Shown: one piece after another, positions 8,012-14,739 of the stretch
Position numbering within the stretch: the stretch's first letter is position 1
How the letters are laid out: each line of letters begins with the position of its first letter
Origin: CAYJAZ01 sp964371865
GTDB lineage: Bacteria; Desulfobacterota; Desulfovibrionia; Desulfovibrionales; Desulfovibrionaceae
Length of the DNA: 18,664 nt
Direction: 5' to 3'
NCBI GenBank assembly: GCA_964371865.1
Contig: CAYJOR010000053.1
Coordinates: 1 to 18,664 of the forward strand
Notes under the pieces: model-generated
The model's database searches: none
What the model was told of the DNA's origin: nothing
What the model saw: only the letters and a program-made list of their open reading frames with translations
Program-made: the position numbers and the translations under genes

Positions 8012-9043
8012 ATGAACTGCATGTTTGCAAGCGATAATACCGTAGGTGTGCACCCTCTTATTATGGAGGCTATTCAAAATGCTAACGTTGACTCCTGTAA
8101 GCCATACGGTGAAGATGAATATTGTGCTGCTTCAGAAGTTGAATTTAGAAAAGTTTTTGGGCAAGATATTGATATTTTTTATGCTCTTAACGGCACAGGA
8201 GCAAATGTGCTTGCAATGAAATCAATACTTCGTCAATGGCACGGAACAATTTGTACTGATATAGCACATATTAATACTGATGAATGCGGTGCGCCGGAAG
8301 CTTGCACAAGTTCAAAAGTGCTGCCGGTTCCGGCAGAAAATGGTAAGCTTACACCAGCTGCAATGCAACACTACCTTTTAGATCTTACCAACTTTCATCA
8401 TGTAAAACCGGCGCTTGTGTCTATCACACAAACAACCGAGCAAGGAACGGTTTACACCATTGATGAAATAAAAGCTATCACAAAACTTGCTCATAATAAT
8501 GGCTTATATGTACACATGGACGGTGCACGCATTGCAAACGCCGTTGTCGCTCTTGGGTGCGATATTAAAGAATTCACAAAATATGCTGGAATTGATGTTC
8601 TTTCCTTTGGGGGAACTAAAAATGGTATGATGATGGGTGAGGCTGTTATTTATTTTAATCAAGGGCTTGCAAAAGATTTTTATCAAATGCGTAAACAAAG
8701 CTTACAGCATTTATCTAAAATGAGATTTATCGCCGCTCAGTTTATAGCTTTCTTTAAGGAAGATTTATGGCTTAAAAATGCACATCACGCAAATGCAATG
8801 GCTCAGTATCTTGCAAGTGAACTCTCAACAGTTCCTATGATATCGGTTTCTCGCCCAACTGAAGCTAATGCAGTATTTGCTATTATGCCACCAAAGCTTA
8901 TCACAAAACTACAAGAAGAATATTATTTCTATGAAATAGCTCCTGAAGTTCATGAATGCAGATTTATGTGCTCTTTTGCCACAACAAAAAAAGATATAGA
9001 CACATTCATTAAAAGAGCAAAAATTTGTCAAAAAGACATTTAA
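8012..9043 (+). CDS. Low-specificity L-threonine aldolase (PLP enzyme)
   Basis: A PLP-dependent fold-type I enzyme that cleaves threonine or allo-threonine to glycine and acetaldehyde; the wider group is annotated as beta-eliminating lyases. The 343 residues begin MFASDNTVGVHPLIMEAI, as in the family. They show a glycine-containing NGTGANVLA segment (60-68), His86 in DIAHINTDECGAPE that would stack on PLP, HMDGAR (168-173, Asp170 and Arg173) and the Schiff-base lysine Lys203 in SFGGTKNGMMMGEA. AAAGGATTTACT provides the ribosome binding site 11 bp after the glycosyltransferase. It is the last gene of the truA unit; an intrinsic terminator overlaps its stop codon. Substrate stereospecificity cannot be deduced, so no symbol is given. 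Confidence 0.88.
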   Translation: MNCMFASDNTVGVHPLIMEAIQNANVDSCKPYGEDEYCAASEVEFRKVFGQDIDIFYALNGTGANVLAMKSILRQWHGTICTDIAHINTDECGAPEACTSSKVLPVPAENGKLTPAAMQHYLLDLTNFHHVKPALVSITQTTEQGTVYTIDEIKAITKLAHNNGLYVHMDGARIANAVVALGCDIKEFTKYAGIDVLSFGGTKNGMMMGEAVIYFNQGLAKDFYQMRKQSLQHLSKMRFIAAQFIAFFKEDLWLKNAHHANAMAQYLASELSTVPMISVSRPTEANAVFAIMPPKLITKLQEEYYFYEIAPEVHECRFMCSFATTKKDIDTFIKRAKICQKDI

Positions 9044-9067
9044 TATAGAGTTCTATATTACTTTTTT
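9042..9067 (+). terminator. Intrinsic terminator overlapping the aldolase stop codon
   Basis: AATATAGA (9042-9049) and TCTATATT (9052-9059) are perfect complements (in practice a 7-bp stem with a 4-nt loop), followed by AC and six T residues (9062-9067). The hairpin begins inside the TAA stop codon. Confidence 0.7.
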
Positions 9068-9115
9068 CTTGAGGGGGAATCCAGATCAAAAAAACATGGA
9101 TTCTCCCTCAAGAAA
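9065..9115. repeat. G5-stem hairpin, copy 1 (convergent gene ends)
   Basis: A 19-bp stem with one G-U wobble: TTTCTTGAGGGGGAATCCA (9065-9083) pairs with 9097-9115 across a 13-nt A-rich loop. It shares the stem theme TTGAGGGGGAA...CCCTCAAGAAAT with the hairpin at 15926-15976 and, more loosely, with 13629-13666. It lies between the convergent aldolase and ligA and probably blocks read-through on the plus strand, followed by ATTTTAAT. The dyad is symmetric, so a role on both strands is possible. Confidence 0.6.
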
Positions 9116-9129
9116 TTTTAATAATACTA

Positions 9130-9350
9130 GGGTGTGTTTCTAAATTAAGAGATTTTGTATTCTTGACAAGGAAAAGTGAATTTTTATGAAAGGAGTTTAT
9201 CAAAACATAAATGACTTGAATAAAAATTTACTTTGACGAAGCTATTTGTTGATAAGTCTGATAGCGAAATATCGTTTTTTTATCAAAGTAATTCAGCTAA
9301 TTTCATCTAACTATCAAAAATCAAAAGAATTAATTTAGAAACATACCCTA
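9130..9350. mobile_element. MITE-like element A with terminal inverted repeats
   Basis: The left end TAGGGTGTGTTTCTAAATTAA (about 9129-9148) and the right end (about 9330-9350) are inverted copies differing at one base in 21; both ends finish in TA. Inside, 9173-9232 can form a long hairpin: AAAGTGAATTTTTAT pairs with ATAAAAATTTACTTT with one G-U pair, and TTTATcaaaacATAAA forms the inner stem. A second dyad, TTGATAA/TTATCAA, follows. The core TTTATCAAAACATAAA (9196-9211) recurs exactly at 15625-15640. There is no transposase and no reading frame. The right end overlaps the ligA stop codon. This is a non-autonomous repeat or a structured RNA; mobility is inferred. Confidence 0.5.
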
Positions 9351-11387
9351 ACTTTCAATCATAGCTAAAAATTCATCTTCATTCATAATTGAGATTCCAA
9401 GCTTTTGTGCTTTTTCAAGCTTTGAACCTGCATTTTCTCCAACAACTAAGATATCTAGATTTTTGCTCACACTAGAGGCATTGCTTCCACCATTTTCTTC
9501 GACAATTTTCTCAAAGAATGTTCGAGGCTTTGAAAGTGAACCTGTAAAAAGTATCTTTTTATCCTGTAACAAGGCAGACTTCTTTTCTCCTTGTGTATAT
9601 TGTGGATTGAGTCCAATCTCTTTTAATTCTTCGATTAGATCTTTATTATCATCATTCATGAAAAATGCGTGAATTGACTCCATAACTTCATCGCCTATAT
9701 CTTGTAGCTCTAAAAGTGAAGAAGGTTTATTACGTGCTGTTTCCATAAGACTATCAATAGAGTGAAAATGTTTGGCAAGCGTAAGGGAGGTTTGTTCGCC
9801 AACGTGACGAATTCCAAGAGCTGAAATAAAATTCTGCAAACTTGCTTTTTCTTTTACTTCATCAAGGCTTTCGAGAAAATTCATTGCACTTTTTTCTTTT
9901 ACATTTGGAAATTGAAGTAGTTGTTCACGAGTCATTTTAAATAAGTCAGCAAAGGTTTTAAGGTAATCGGCTTCTACAAGACGGTCAATCCACTTAGGCC
10001 CAATTCCACCGATATCAAGTCCGCTCTTGCCTACAAAATGCTGTATTGCTCTTGCTCTCACTTGTGGACACGACACATTCAAACAGTACCAAGCGGCATC
10101 ACCATCTTCTCTAAAAGCAGGACTATCGCAAATAGGGCATACATGAGGAAATACATAAGGTTCAGAGTTTTCATCACGTTTTGACTTATCTACTTCAATA
10201 ATTTTTGGAATAACATCTCCGGCTCTTTGCACAAGTACGGTATCGCCTATTCTTACATCAAGCTTTATGATTTCATCTTCGTTATGAAGTGTTGCAGATG
10301 AGACCTCTACCCCTCCAACATGTACGGGTTCAAGGTCAGCTACCGGAGTAAGAACACCTGTACGACCAACTTGAATGTTTATCGCTTTAAGCTTTGTATA
10401 CGCCTTTTGAGCTGCAAATTTCCACGCAAAAGCAAATCGAGGAGCTCTTGCTGTGAAACCTAGTGAGTTTTGAAGTTCTAAATCATTGATTTTGAAAACA
10501 AGTCCGTCGATTTCAAAAGGCAGATTTTCTCTTTTTTCTTCCACTTTTTTATAGAATTTCAGAGCTTCTTCATGCGTATGGCAAAGTCCAAAAATAGAGG
10601 AAGAGTGAAAGCCTAGCACTCGCAAATTGCTCATAGTCACGTCATGAGTTTTCCAGCCTGTATAGGTAGATGAATAAGCTAAGAACTTTAATGGCCTTGA
10701 GGCTATTTTAGTAAGGTCGAGCTGTCTTAGAGTTCCTGCTGCTGCATTTCTAGCATTTTTAAAAGGAGCTTGCCCTTTTGCTATTTGCTTCTCATTTAAA
10801 TCTGCAAAATCATCTTTAAAGAATAGAACTTCTCCACGAACTTCTAAAAGGTCTGGAATATCAATAGATGTTAATTTTTGCGGAATATTTTTTATAAGTT
10901 TAGCCGCGTGTGTAATGTCTTCCCCAATAAGACCATCTCCACGAGTAAGAGCAAGTACAAGCTCGCCTTTTTCATAGACAAGTTCACAGGCTATGCCATC
11001 AAGTTTCAAATCTGCGAAGAAAGTAAGGTTTGCTTTTGGCTCAATATTTTTCATCTTTTGTGAGAATGCTTTAAATTCGTCAATATCGAATACGTTGTCT
11101 AAGCCATACATTCTATTATTATGCGTCTTTTGTTGCAAGCCTTGAATAAGATTTCCACCCACTTTCTTTGTAGGAGATTTTTTATCAATAAACTGCGGAT
11201 ATTTCTCTTCAAATTCTACAAGTTCTTTATAAAGTGCATCATACTCTGCATCAGTTATTTCAGAAGTGTCTAGTGTGTGGTAAAGGTGGTTATGACGTTG
11301 TAAATCTTGAAGTAACCACTTGTAACGTGCTCTTTCTTTTACACTTGGTTCAGTAATAACATCAAAAAGACTGCCTTGTTTATTCAT
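9348..11387 (-). CDS. ligA: NAD-dependent DNA ligase
   Basis: LigA seals nicks during replication and repair using NAD+. The 679 residues carry the full domain set. The N-terminal Ia/adenylation region has YHTLDTSEITDAEYDALY and the adenylation motif DLKLDG with Lys128. An OB-fold region follows, then a four-cysteine zinc finger (Cys417, 420, 435, 440), HhH repeats near 460-590 (SGLDIGGIGPKWIDRLV; ISALGIRHVGEQT), and a C-terminal BRCT domain from about 600 (KKILFTGSLSKPRTFFEK). Family members usually have Glu two before the catalytic Lys; here it is Asp126, a conservative change. A short N-terminal extension (MNKQGSLFDVITEP) precedes domain Ia. The start is supported by GAGGGAGAAT upstream. 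It is divergent from dnaA, and its stop lies in the end of element A. Confidence 0.96.
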   Translation of the reverse strand: MNKQGSLFDVITEPSVKERARYKWLLQDLQRHNHLYHTLDTSEITDAEYDALYKELVEFEEKYPQFIDKKSPTKKVGGNLIQGLQQKTHNNRMYGLDNVFDIDEFKAFSQKMKNIEPKANLTFFADLKLDGIACELVYEKGELVLALTRGDGLIGEDITHAAKLIKNIPQKLTSIDIPDLLEVRGEVLFFKDDFADLNEKQIAKGQAPFKNARNAAAGTLRQLDLTKIASRPLKFLAYSSTYTGWKTHDVTMSNLRVLGFHSSSIFGLCHTHEEALKFYKKVEEKRENLPFEIDGLVFKINDLELQNSLGFTARAPRFAFAWKFAAQKAYTKLKAINIQVGRTGVLTPVADLEPVHVGGVEVSSATLHNEDEIIKLDVRIGDTVLVQRAGDVIPKIIEVDKSKRDENSEPYVFPHVCPICDSPAFREDGDAAWYCLNVSCPQVRARAIQHFVGKSGLDIGGIGPKWIDRLVEADYLKTFADLFKMTREQLLQFPNVKEKSAMNFLESLDEVKEKASLQNFISALGIRHVGEQTSLTLAKHFHSIDSLMETARNKPSSLLELQDIGDEVMESIHAFFMNDDNKDLIEELKEIGLNPQYTQGEKKSALLQDKKILFTGSLSKPRTFFEKIVEENGGSNASSVSKNLDILVVGENAGSKLEKAQKLGISIMNEDEFLAMIES

Positions 11388-11776
11388 TATATTCTCCCTC
11401 TTTCATACCATAGAGTTTAATAGATTTACGCCCTATCGTCAACTGAGAATTAAAAAGAAACTATTCAATAAAAAAGTTCTTTTAATCTATTTACATAATT
11501 TAAGAATTAAAAAATCTTAAGCAATTTTAAAGAATATTAACTTTTTTAAATTACGGAATTCAGCGACTTTTAACTTTTTAAATGCCTAAAAGTTATAAAA
11601 AATACACTTAATTTAACATCTTATTTAAACTAACTACTTGTTTTTATAGTAAAAGACTTTAAAAAGTTTAAATTAAAAACTTTAAAAAAAATAAGTCTTT
11701 TAAAGCATTCCTAGAAAACAAAATTGAAGATATTTAGAGTAAAATTAAGGAATTTTTAGATATAAATATTTTTGCA

Positions 11777-11785
11777 TGTGTATAA
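11777..11785 (-). promoter_or_regulatory. DnaA box
   Basis: TTATACACA on the minus strand matches the TTATNCACA consensus exactly. It lies 219 bp upstream of dnaA. It could serve autoregulation of dnaA or origin function; no second perfect box was found nearby. Confidence 0.5.
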
Positions 11786-11836
11786 CTTCTTAATTTTTTT
11801 GTTGAAAACTTTAATGAGTTCTCAGATTTGCTGATG

Positions 11837-11842
11837 TATAAA
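11837..11842 (+). promoter_or_regulatory. Possible -10 element for dnaA
   Basis: TATAAA preceded directly by TG, with a weak -35 (ATGAGT, 11814-11819) at 17-nt spacing. It would give a leader of about 155 nt that includes the palindrome at 11880-11895. Tentative. Confidence 0.25.
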
Positions 11843-11879
11843 GGAGTTGCGCATTTTACCCAAAACAGCCATTAAAACA

Positions 11880-11895
11880 ATTTAACGTGTTAAAT
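11880..11895. promoter_or_regulatory. 16-bp palindromic operator-like site upstream of dnaA
   Basis: ATTTAAC-GT-GTTAAAT is a perfect dyad with a 2-bp centre. It has the form of a homodimeric repressor site and lies about 110 bp before dnaA. The binding protein is unknown. Confidence 0.35.
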
Positions 11896-12003
11896 CATAA
11901 GATTATAATATTTCTCATATTGGGGATTAAAAAGCTCTTCATTTAGAAGACATCTCGTTTATTCATCTTGAATCTTTAACGGTTTTTCATTAAGTATACG
12001 CCT

Positions 12004-13467
12004 ATGAAAAAACAATGGTCTGAAATTCTCACGCAGTTACAAGATGAAGTTCCTTCAGGTGTGTTCAAAGTTTGGCTTGCACCTCTTCAAGGTTCCGTTG
12101 AATATTTAAATTCAACTACACCAACCATTCGCCTTATCGCTAGATCGGCTTACGCTTCAAACTGGGTAAAAGATAAACTCCTTGATAGTATCAAGAGAGT
12201 CTCTACTTCTGTGCTCGGAGCCGAACCTACTATCATCGTTGAAATTGCTGAACAAAATTCAGTCATTAGCTCAACCGTTGAACTGGCTAAAACTCTACCT
12301 ACCGCTCCTTCTGTTCTTGCTTCTACAGAGCCAACCGCGCCTACCGTAAATATGCGTGCCTCTAACGAACAAGCAGTTCTTCCATTCACATTCCAACCAG
12401 TTCCACTTACCCCAAGTAAGCAGTACTTTGACAAGCTCAAATATAGCTTCAACACTTTTGTAGTTGGTCCATGCAATCAGCTTGCTCATGCCGCTGCAAA
12501 AAATATTTTACAACCAAACACTTCTACAGAAATGCTTTTCTTATCCTCTGCTCCGGGTCTTGGTAAAACCCATATAACTCAAGCTCTAGGAAAAGCGATG
12601 TACACCGAAAGTAAGCAAAACCATTTAAATATGGCTTATCTTACTGCAGAAGATTTTTCTTCACAATTTATTCAAGCTTGCCGATTCAAAGATTCTAATA
12701 CAATTAAAGAATTTAAAGATAGATTTTCTTATCTTGACCTCCTCTTGCTTGAAGATATTCATATATTAAATGGCAAAACCAAAACTCAGGAAGAACTCCT
12801 TTCTATTGTAAAACGTATGCAAGACAGAGGCGGAAAAGTTGTGTTTACTTCCTCCCTTGCTCCTAAGGATTTACGTGGATTAGATTCTCACCTTACGTCA
12901 CGTTTCTGCTCCGGCTTTGTTGCAAGTCTTGACTACCCTGATTTTGATACAAAGAAAGATATGCTTATCCAAAAAGCATTCTACAGAAACTTTACTCTAC
13001 CTGAATCAGTTGCTGATGTTTTTGCTCAACAATTAGACGGTGATGTGAGATTACTTGAGAGTTCACTCAATAACCTTCTTCTTAAAGCGCAAACACTAAA
13101 TCTGCCAATAACTCCTGAACTTGCCTACAGTATCATTGCTCAAGTAGCTCCTCAAAATCCTGATAACAGCCTTACTGAACTTCTTGCGCTTATCTGTTCA
13201 TGTTTCGATATTACAGAACAACAATTGACTTCAACCTCACGCAAGCAAGATTTCGTTATGGCTAGAAATACCGCTTTCTATCTTATGAGGAAACATTTTG
13301 CTCTTACTATGCAAGATATAGGTTCTAAGCTTGGTCGTCGTCATTCTACAGTAAGTAAAGCTGTAACTCAAGTTGAAGCTGAACTTATGAAAAATTCACG
13401 CATTGGTATTAAACTAAAAAATACCATTAATGCAATTGAATCTCGCGCAACTTTTATTAATATTTAG
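12004..13467 (+). CDS. dnaA: Replication initiator DnaA (divergent)
   Basis: An AAA+ initiator that binds origin boxes and opens DNA. Domain I (1-80) resembles other DnaA N-termini (WSEILTQLQDEVPSGVFKVWLAPL). A Pro/Thr-rich linker covers about 85-135. The AAA+ domain has Walker A SAPGLGKTH (182-190), Walker B LLLLEDIH (246-253), and the box VII arginine finger Arg300 in LTSRF. Domain IV (about 391-480) ends with the helix-turn-helix signature GRRHSTVSKAVTQVE. Most DnaA proteins have DDI in Walker B and GRDHTTV in the signature; here they read EDI and GRRHSTV, so this is a divergent member, perhaps the second DnaA paralogue of some Desulfovibrio species. The start lacks an obvious Shine-Dalgarno. 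A terminator follows, and dnaN is not adjacent. Confidence 0.85.
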   Translation: MKKQWSEILTQLQDEVPSGVFKVWLAPLQGSVEYLNSTTPTIRLIARSAYASNWVKDKLLDSIKRVSTSVLGAEPTIIVEIAEQNSVISSTVELAKTLPTAPSVLASTEPTAPTVNMRASNEQAVLPFTFQPVPLTPSKQYFDKLKYSFNTFVVGPCNQLAHAAAKNILQPNTSTEMLFLSSAPGLGKTHITQALGKAMYTESKQNHLNMAYLTAEDFSSQFIQACRFKDSNTIKEFKDRFSYLDLLLLEDIHILNGKTKTQEELLSIVKRMQDRGGKVVFTSSLAPKDLRGLDSHLTSRFCSGFVASLDYPDFDTKKDMLIQKAFYRNFTLPESVADVFAQQLDGDVRLLESSLNNLLLKAQTLNLPITPELAYSIIAQVAPQNPDNSLTELLALICSCFDITEQQLTSTSRKQDFVMARNTAFYLMRKHFALTMQDIGSKLGRRHSTVSKAVTQVEAELMKNSRIGIKLKNTINAIESRATFINI

Positions 13468-13487
13468 TCATTTAATAGTCATCTTTA

Positions 13488-13526
13488 CGGCAGGAAAAAT
13501 ACACAAGAATTAATTTAGAAATATAT
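13488..13526 (+). repeat. 40-bp intergenic repeat, copy downstream of dnaA
   Basis: A GGCAG-type start, an A-rich step and AAGAATTAATTTAGAAATATATA. About 33 of 40 positions agree with the reverse complement of 13941-13982, and the last 22 bp resemble both ends of element A at 9129-9148 and 9324-9350. The two copies here point towards each other across the selenoprotein gene. Confidence 0.5.
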
Positions 13527-13546
13527 AACTAGCTCCTAAATTGATA

Positions 13547-13590
13547 CTTCCTCTAAATCTGAAATACAGACTTAAAGGAAGATTTTCTTT
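13547..13590 (+). terminator. Intrinsic terminator of dnaA
   Basis: CTTCCTCTAAATCTG (13547-13561) pairs with CAGACTTAAAGGAAG (13567-13581) with two mismatches around a 5-nt loop, followed by TTTTCTTT (13583-13590). It lies 80 bp after the dnaA stop. Confidence 0.65.
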
Positions 13591-13628
13591 CTCAGAAGAT
13601 TAAAGAAAGCCCTTTATTAAATTAAGTA

Positions 13629-13666
13629 GAGAGGGGGAAAGCACGTTAACGTGGTTTCCCCCTCTC
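13629..13666. repeat. G5-stem hairpin, copy 2
   Basis: GAGAGGGGGAAA (13629-13640) pairs perfectly with TTTCCCCCTCTC (13655-13666); after one G-G mismatch, CACG-TTAA-CGTG continues the stem. It lies 21 bp beyond the stop of the minus-strand selenoprotein gene, between two convergent genes, and probably acts as a terminator or barrier. On the minus strand it is followed by TACTTAATTTAAT, a weak U-tract. Confidence 0.6.
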
Positions 13667-13686
13667 ATAGTATAAAATACTTGTAT

Positions 13687-13899
13687 CTACATTCTATCGC
13701 AGAAAACGTTCTCTAAGAATGATTCCATAGCTTCGTCCATAAATGGAAGAGCTTCTTCTAGTTGCATTTTATGGGTGCAATCCTTGCACCAAAGTGATAC
13801 GTCGTGTCATGTGCGACCAATTATCATAATACTTTTGCACTTTGGGCATTCGAGAGTAGTTTCTTTACTACGTTTTTGCCCCCAAATTGAGAAAGCCAT
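13687..13899 (-). CDS. Dual-CXXC small selenoprotein (in-frame UGA)
   Basis: A 70-codon gene read through one TGA. It starts MAFSIWGQKRSKETTLECPK, has CPKC at residues 18-21, codon 31 = TGA (13807-13809), CKDC at 38-41, and ends LPFMDEAMESFLENVFCDRM. Both halves are in one frame, and both cysteine pairs straddle the TGA, as in a zinc-ribbon-like fold. A hairpin 23 nt after the TGA fits a bacterial SECIS, so the TGA probably encodes selenocysteine. From memory, a family named dual CXXC motif small (seleno)protein is annotated in Desulfovibrio-type genomes; its function is unknown to me. ATG 13899 has TAGGAG eight bases upstream, the best start. It is convergent with dnaA and lies about 100 bp downstream of the ABC transporter genes. 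The alternative, a nonsense-mutated pseudogene, is less likely given the SECIS. Standard gene callers would split or miss it. Confidence 0.8.
13774..13809 (-). promoter_or_regulatory. UGA codon with bacterial SECIS-like hairpin
   Basis: The mRNA reads UGA CAC GAC, then GGUGCAA-GGA-UUGCACC: a perfect 7-bp stem (13784-13790 with 13774-13780) with G residues in the apical loop (13781-13783). The loop begins 24 nt after the UGA, inside the 16-37 nt range described for bacterial SECIS elements. The first bases after UGA (CAC) and the GCA/UGC stem around a GG loop closely resemble the E. coli fdhF SECIS as I remember it. SelB would bind this stem-loop. Confidence 0.75.
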
Positions 13900-13940
13900 A
13901 ATCCATACTCCTAAGGAATATAATCTTTAATTTTTATTGA

Positions 13941-13982
13941 GTGTATGTTTCTAAGTTAATTCTTTTGCATTTCTTCTGCCCA
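13941..13982 (-). repeat. 40-bp intergenic repeat, copy upstream of the selenoprotein gene
   Basis: The reverse complement reads GGGCAGAAGAAATGCAAAAG, then AATTAACTTAGAAACATACAC, matching the copy at 13488-13526 and the right end of element A (24 of 26 bases over the shared part). It lies between the selenoprotein start and the ABC ATPase stop. On the plus strand, TGTTTCT here and AGAAACACA at 13989-13997 also form a small dyad. Confidence 0.5.
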
Positions 13983-13998
13983 AAATCAGAAACACAGA

Positions 13999-14727
13999 TT
14001 AGATATGTGTTTTTGAGCAAAACTCATAAGTACGAGATTCACTACTAAGCAAGTCCGTCGGCGAACCCTGTTCGATGATAGAACCTTGTTCCATAAACAG
14101 AATTTCAGTTGCAAGATTTCGAGCAAGTTCCATCTGATGAGTAGCCATAATCATAGGCATTCCTTGCTTTGCTAAATCACGGATAACGCTAACAACTTCA
14201 CCTACTAATTCAGGGTCTAGAGCGGAAGTTGGTTCGTCAAGAAGAAGCATTTTAGGATCCATCGCAAGAGCTCGTGCTATTGCAACTCTCTGTTTTTGAC
14301 CACCTGAAAGTTGAGCGGGATAGAGTCCTGCTCTATTTGATAATCCAACTCGATTAAGTTCTTCACGCGCACGTTTATCAGCTTCTTGAGCAGACATTTT
14401 TCTTACTTTTTTAAGGGCAAGCGTAATATTATCTAGAGCAGTAAGGTGATCAAAAAGGTTGAAATCTTGGAAAATCATACCAACGTTTTGACGTAGTTCG
14501 CAAAGTTCATCATTATTTTTGAAGTTTACTTGTTTGTCTTGAAAGTAAACACTGCCGCTATCAGGTTCTATAAGAAGATTCATGCACTGAAGAAAGGTAC
14601 TTTTACCACCACCGGAAGGTCCAATCAAAATTTTTATATCACCTACGTTCATTATAAGGTTCAAGTTTTTTAAAATTGGTCTTCCGCCTAAATTTTTGGA
14701 AATATTTTCTAATCTTAATAAATTCAT
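13999..14727 (-). CDS. Polar amino-acid ABC transporter, ATP-binding protein
   Basis: The cytoplasmic ATPase of a GlnQ/HisP-type importer. The 242 residues contain Walker A GPSGGGKST (36-44), the Q-loop Gln87 in MIFQDFNLF, signature LSGGQ (140-144), Walker B MLLLDEP (160-166), a D-loop SALD, and the switch His197 in MATHQM. A TTG at 14739, directly after the permease stop, could start the protein four residues earlier (SNNM), but ATG 14727 fits family starts better and has GAG about eight bases upstream. It follows the permease gene almost without a gap and is the last gene of the transporter unit. Substrate: probably a polar amino acid, not more precise. Confidence 0.93.
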   Translation of the reverse strand: MNLLRLENISKNLGGRPILKNLNLIMNVGDIKILIGPSGGGKSTFLQCMNLLIEPDSGSVYFQDKQVNFKNNDELCELRQNVGMIFQDFNLFDHLTALDNITLALKKVRKMSAQEADKRAREELNRVGLSNRAGLYPAQLSGGQKQRVAIARALAMDPKMLLLDEPTSALDPELVGEVVSVIRDLAKQGMPMIMATHQMELARNLATEILFMEQGSIIEQGSPTDLLSSESRTYEFCSKTHI

Positions 14728-14739
14728 GTTATTACTCAA

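Larger units (their letters stand above)
11388..12003. other. AT-rich ligA-dnaA intergenic region (candidate oriC/regulatory)
   Basis: About 616 bp, strikingly AT-rich, with many AAACTTT/AAAGTTT words. It includes a nested dyad in which TAAAAGACTT (11650-11659) pairs with AAGTCTTTTA (11693-11702) around an inner AAAGTTT/AAACTTT pair. One perfect DnaA box, TTATACACA, lies on the minus strand at 11777-11785. A 16-bp operator-like palindrome is at 11880-11895, and a TCTTC/GAAGA hairpin at 11936-11950. An AT-rich stretch next to dnaA with a DnaA box suggests an origin, but only one clear box was found and dnaN does not follow dnaA, so the call is tentative. Confidence 0.4.

Noticed and set aside
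12150..12489. Open frames of 64 and 108 codons antisense to dnaA
   Set aside because: They lie opposite the Pro/Thr-rich linker and AAA+ start of dnaA, match no family and have no ribosome binding site of note; they are shadows of the dnaA codon pattern.
13687..13899. Reading the in-frame TGA as a disabling nonsense mutation (pseudogene)
   Set aside because: The frame is intact on both sides, both cysteine pairs and the start signal are preserved, and a SECIS-type hairpin lies at the right distance. Selenocysteine decoding explains all of this better, though it is not proven.
13488..13982. The selenoprotein gene as a passenger in a transposon with the 40-bp repeats as terminal ends
   Set aside because: The repeats point inwards, opposite to the ends of element A, and no transposase is present. 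The arrangement is reported as a finding, not as a mobile element.
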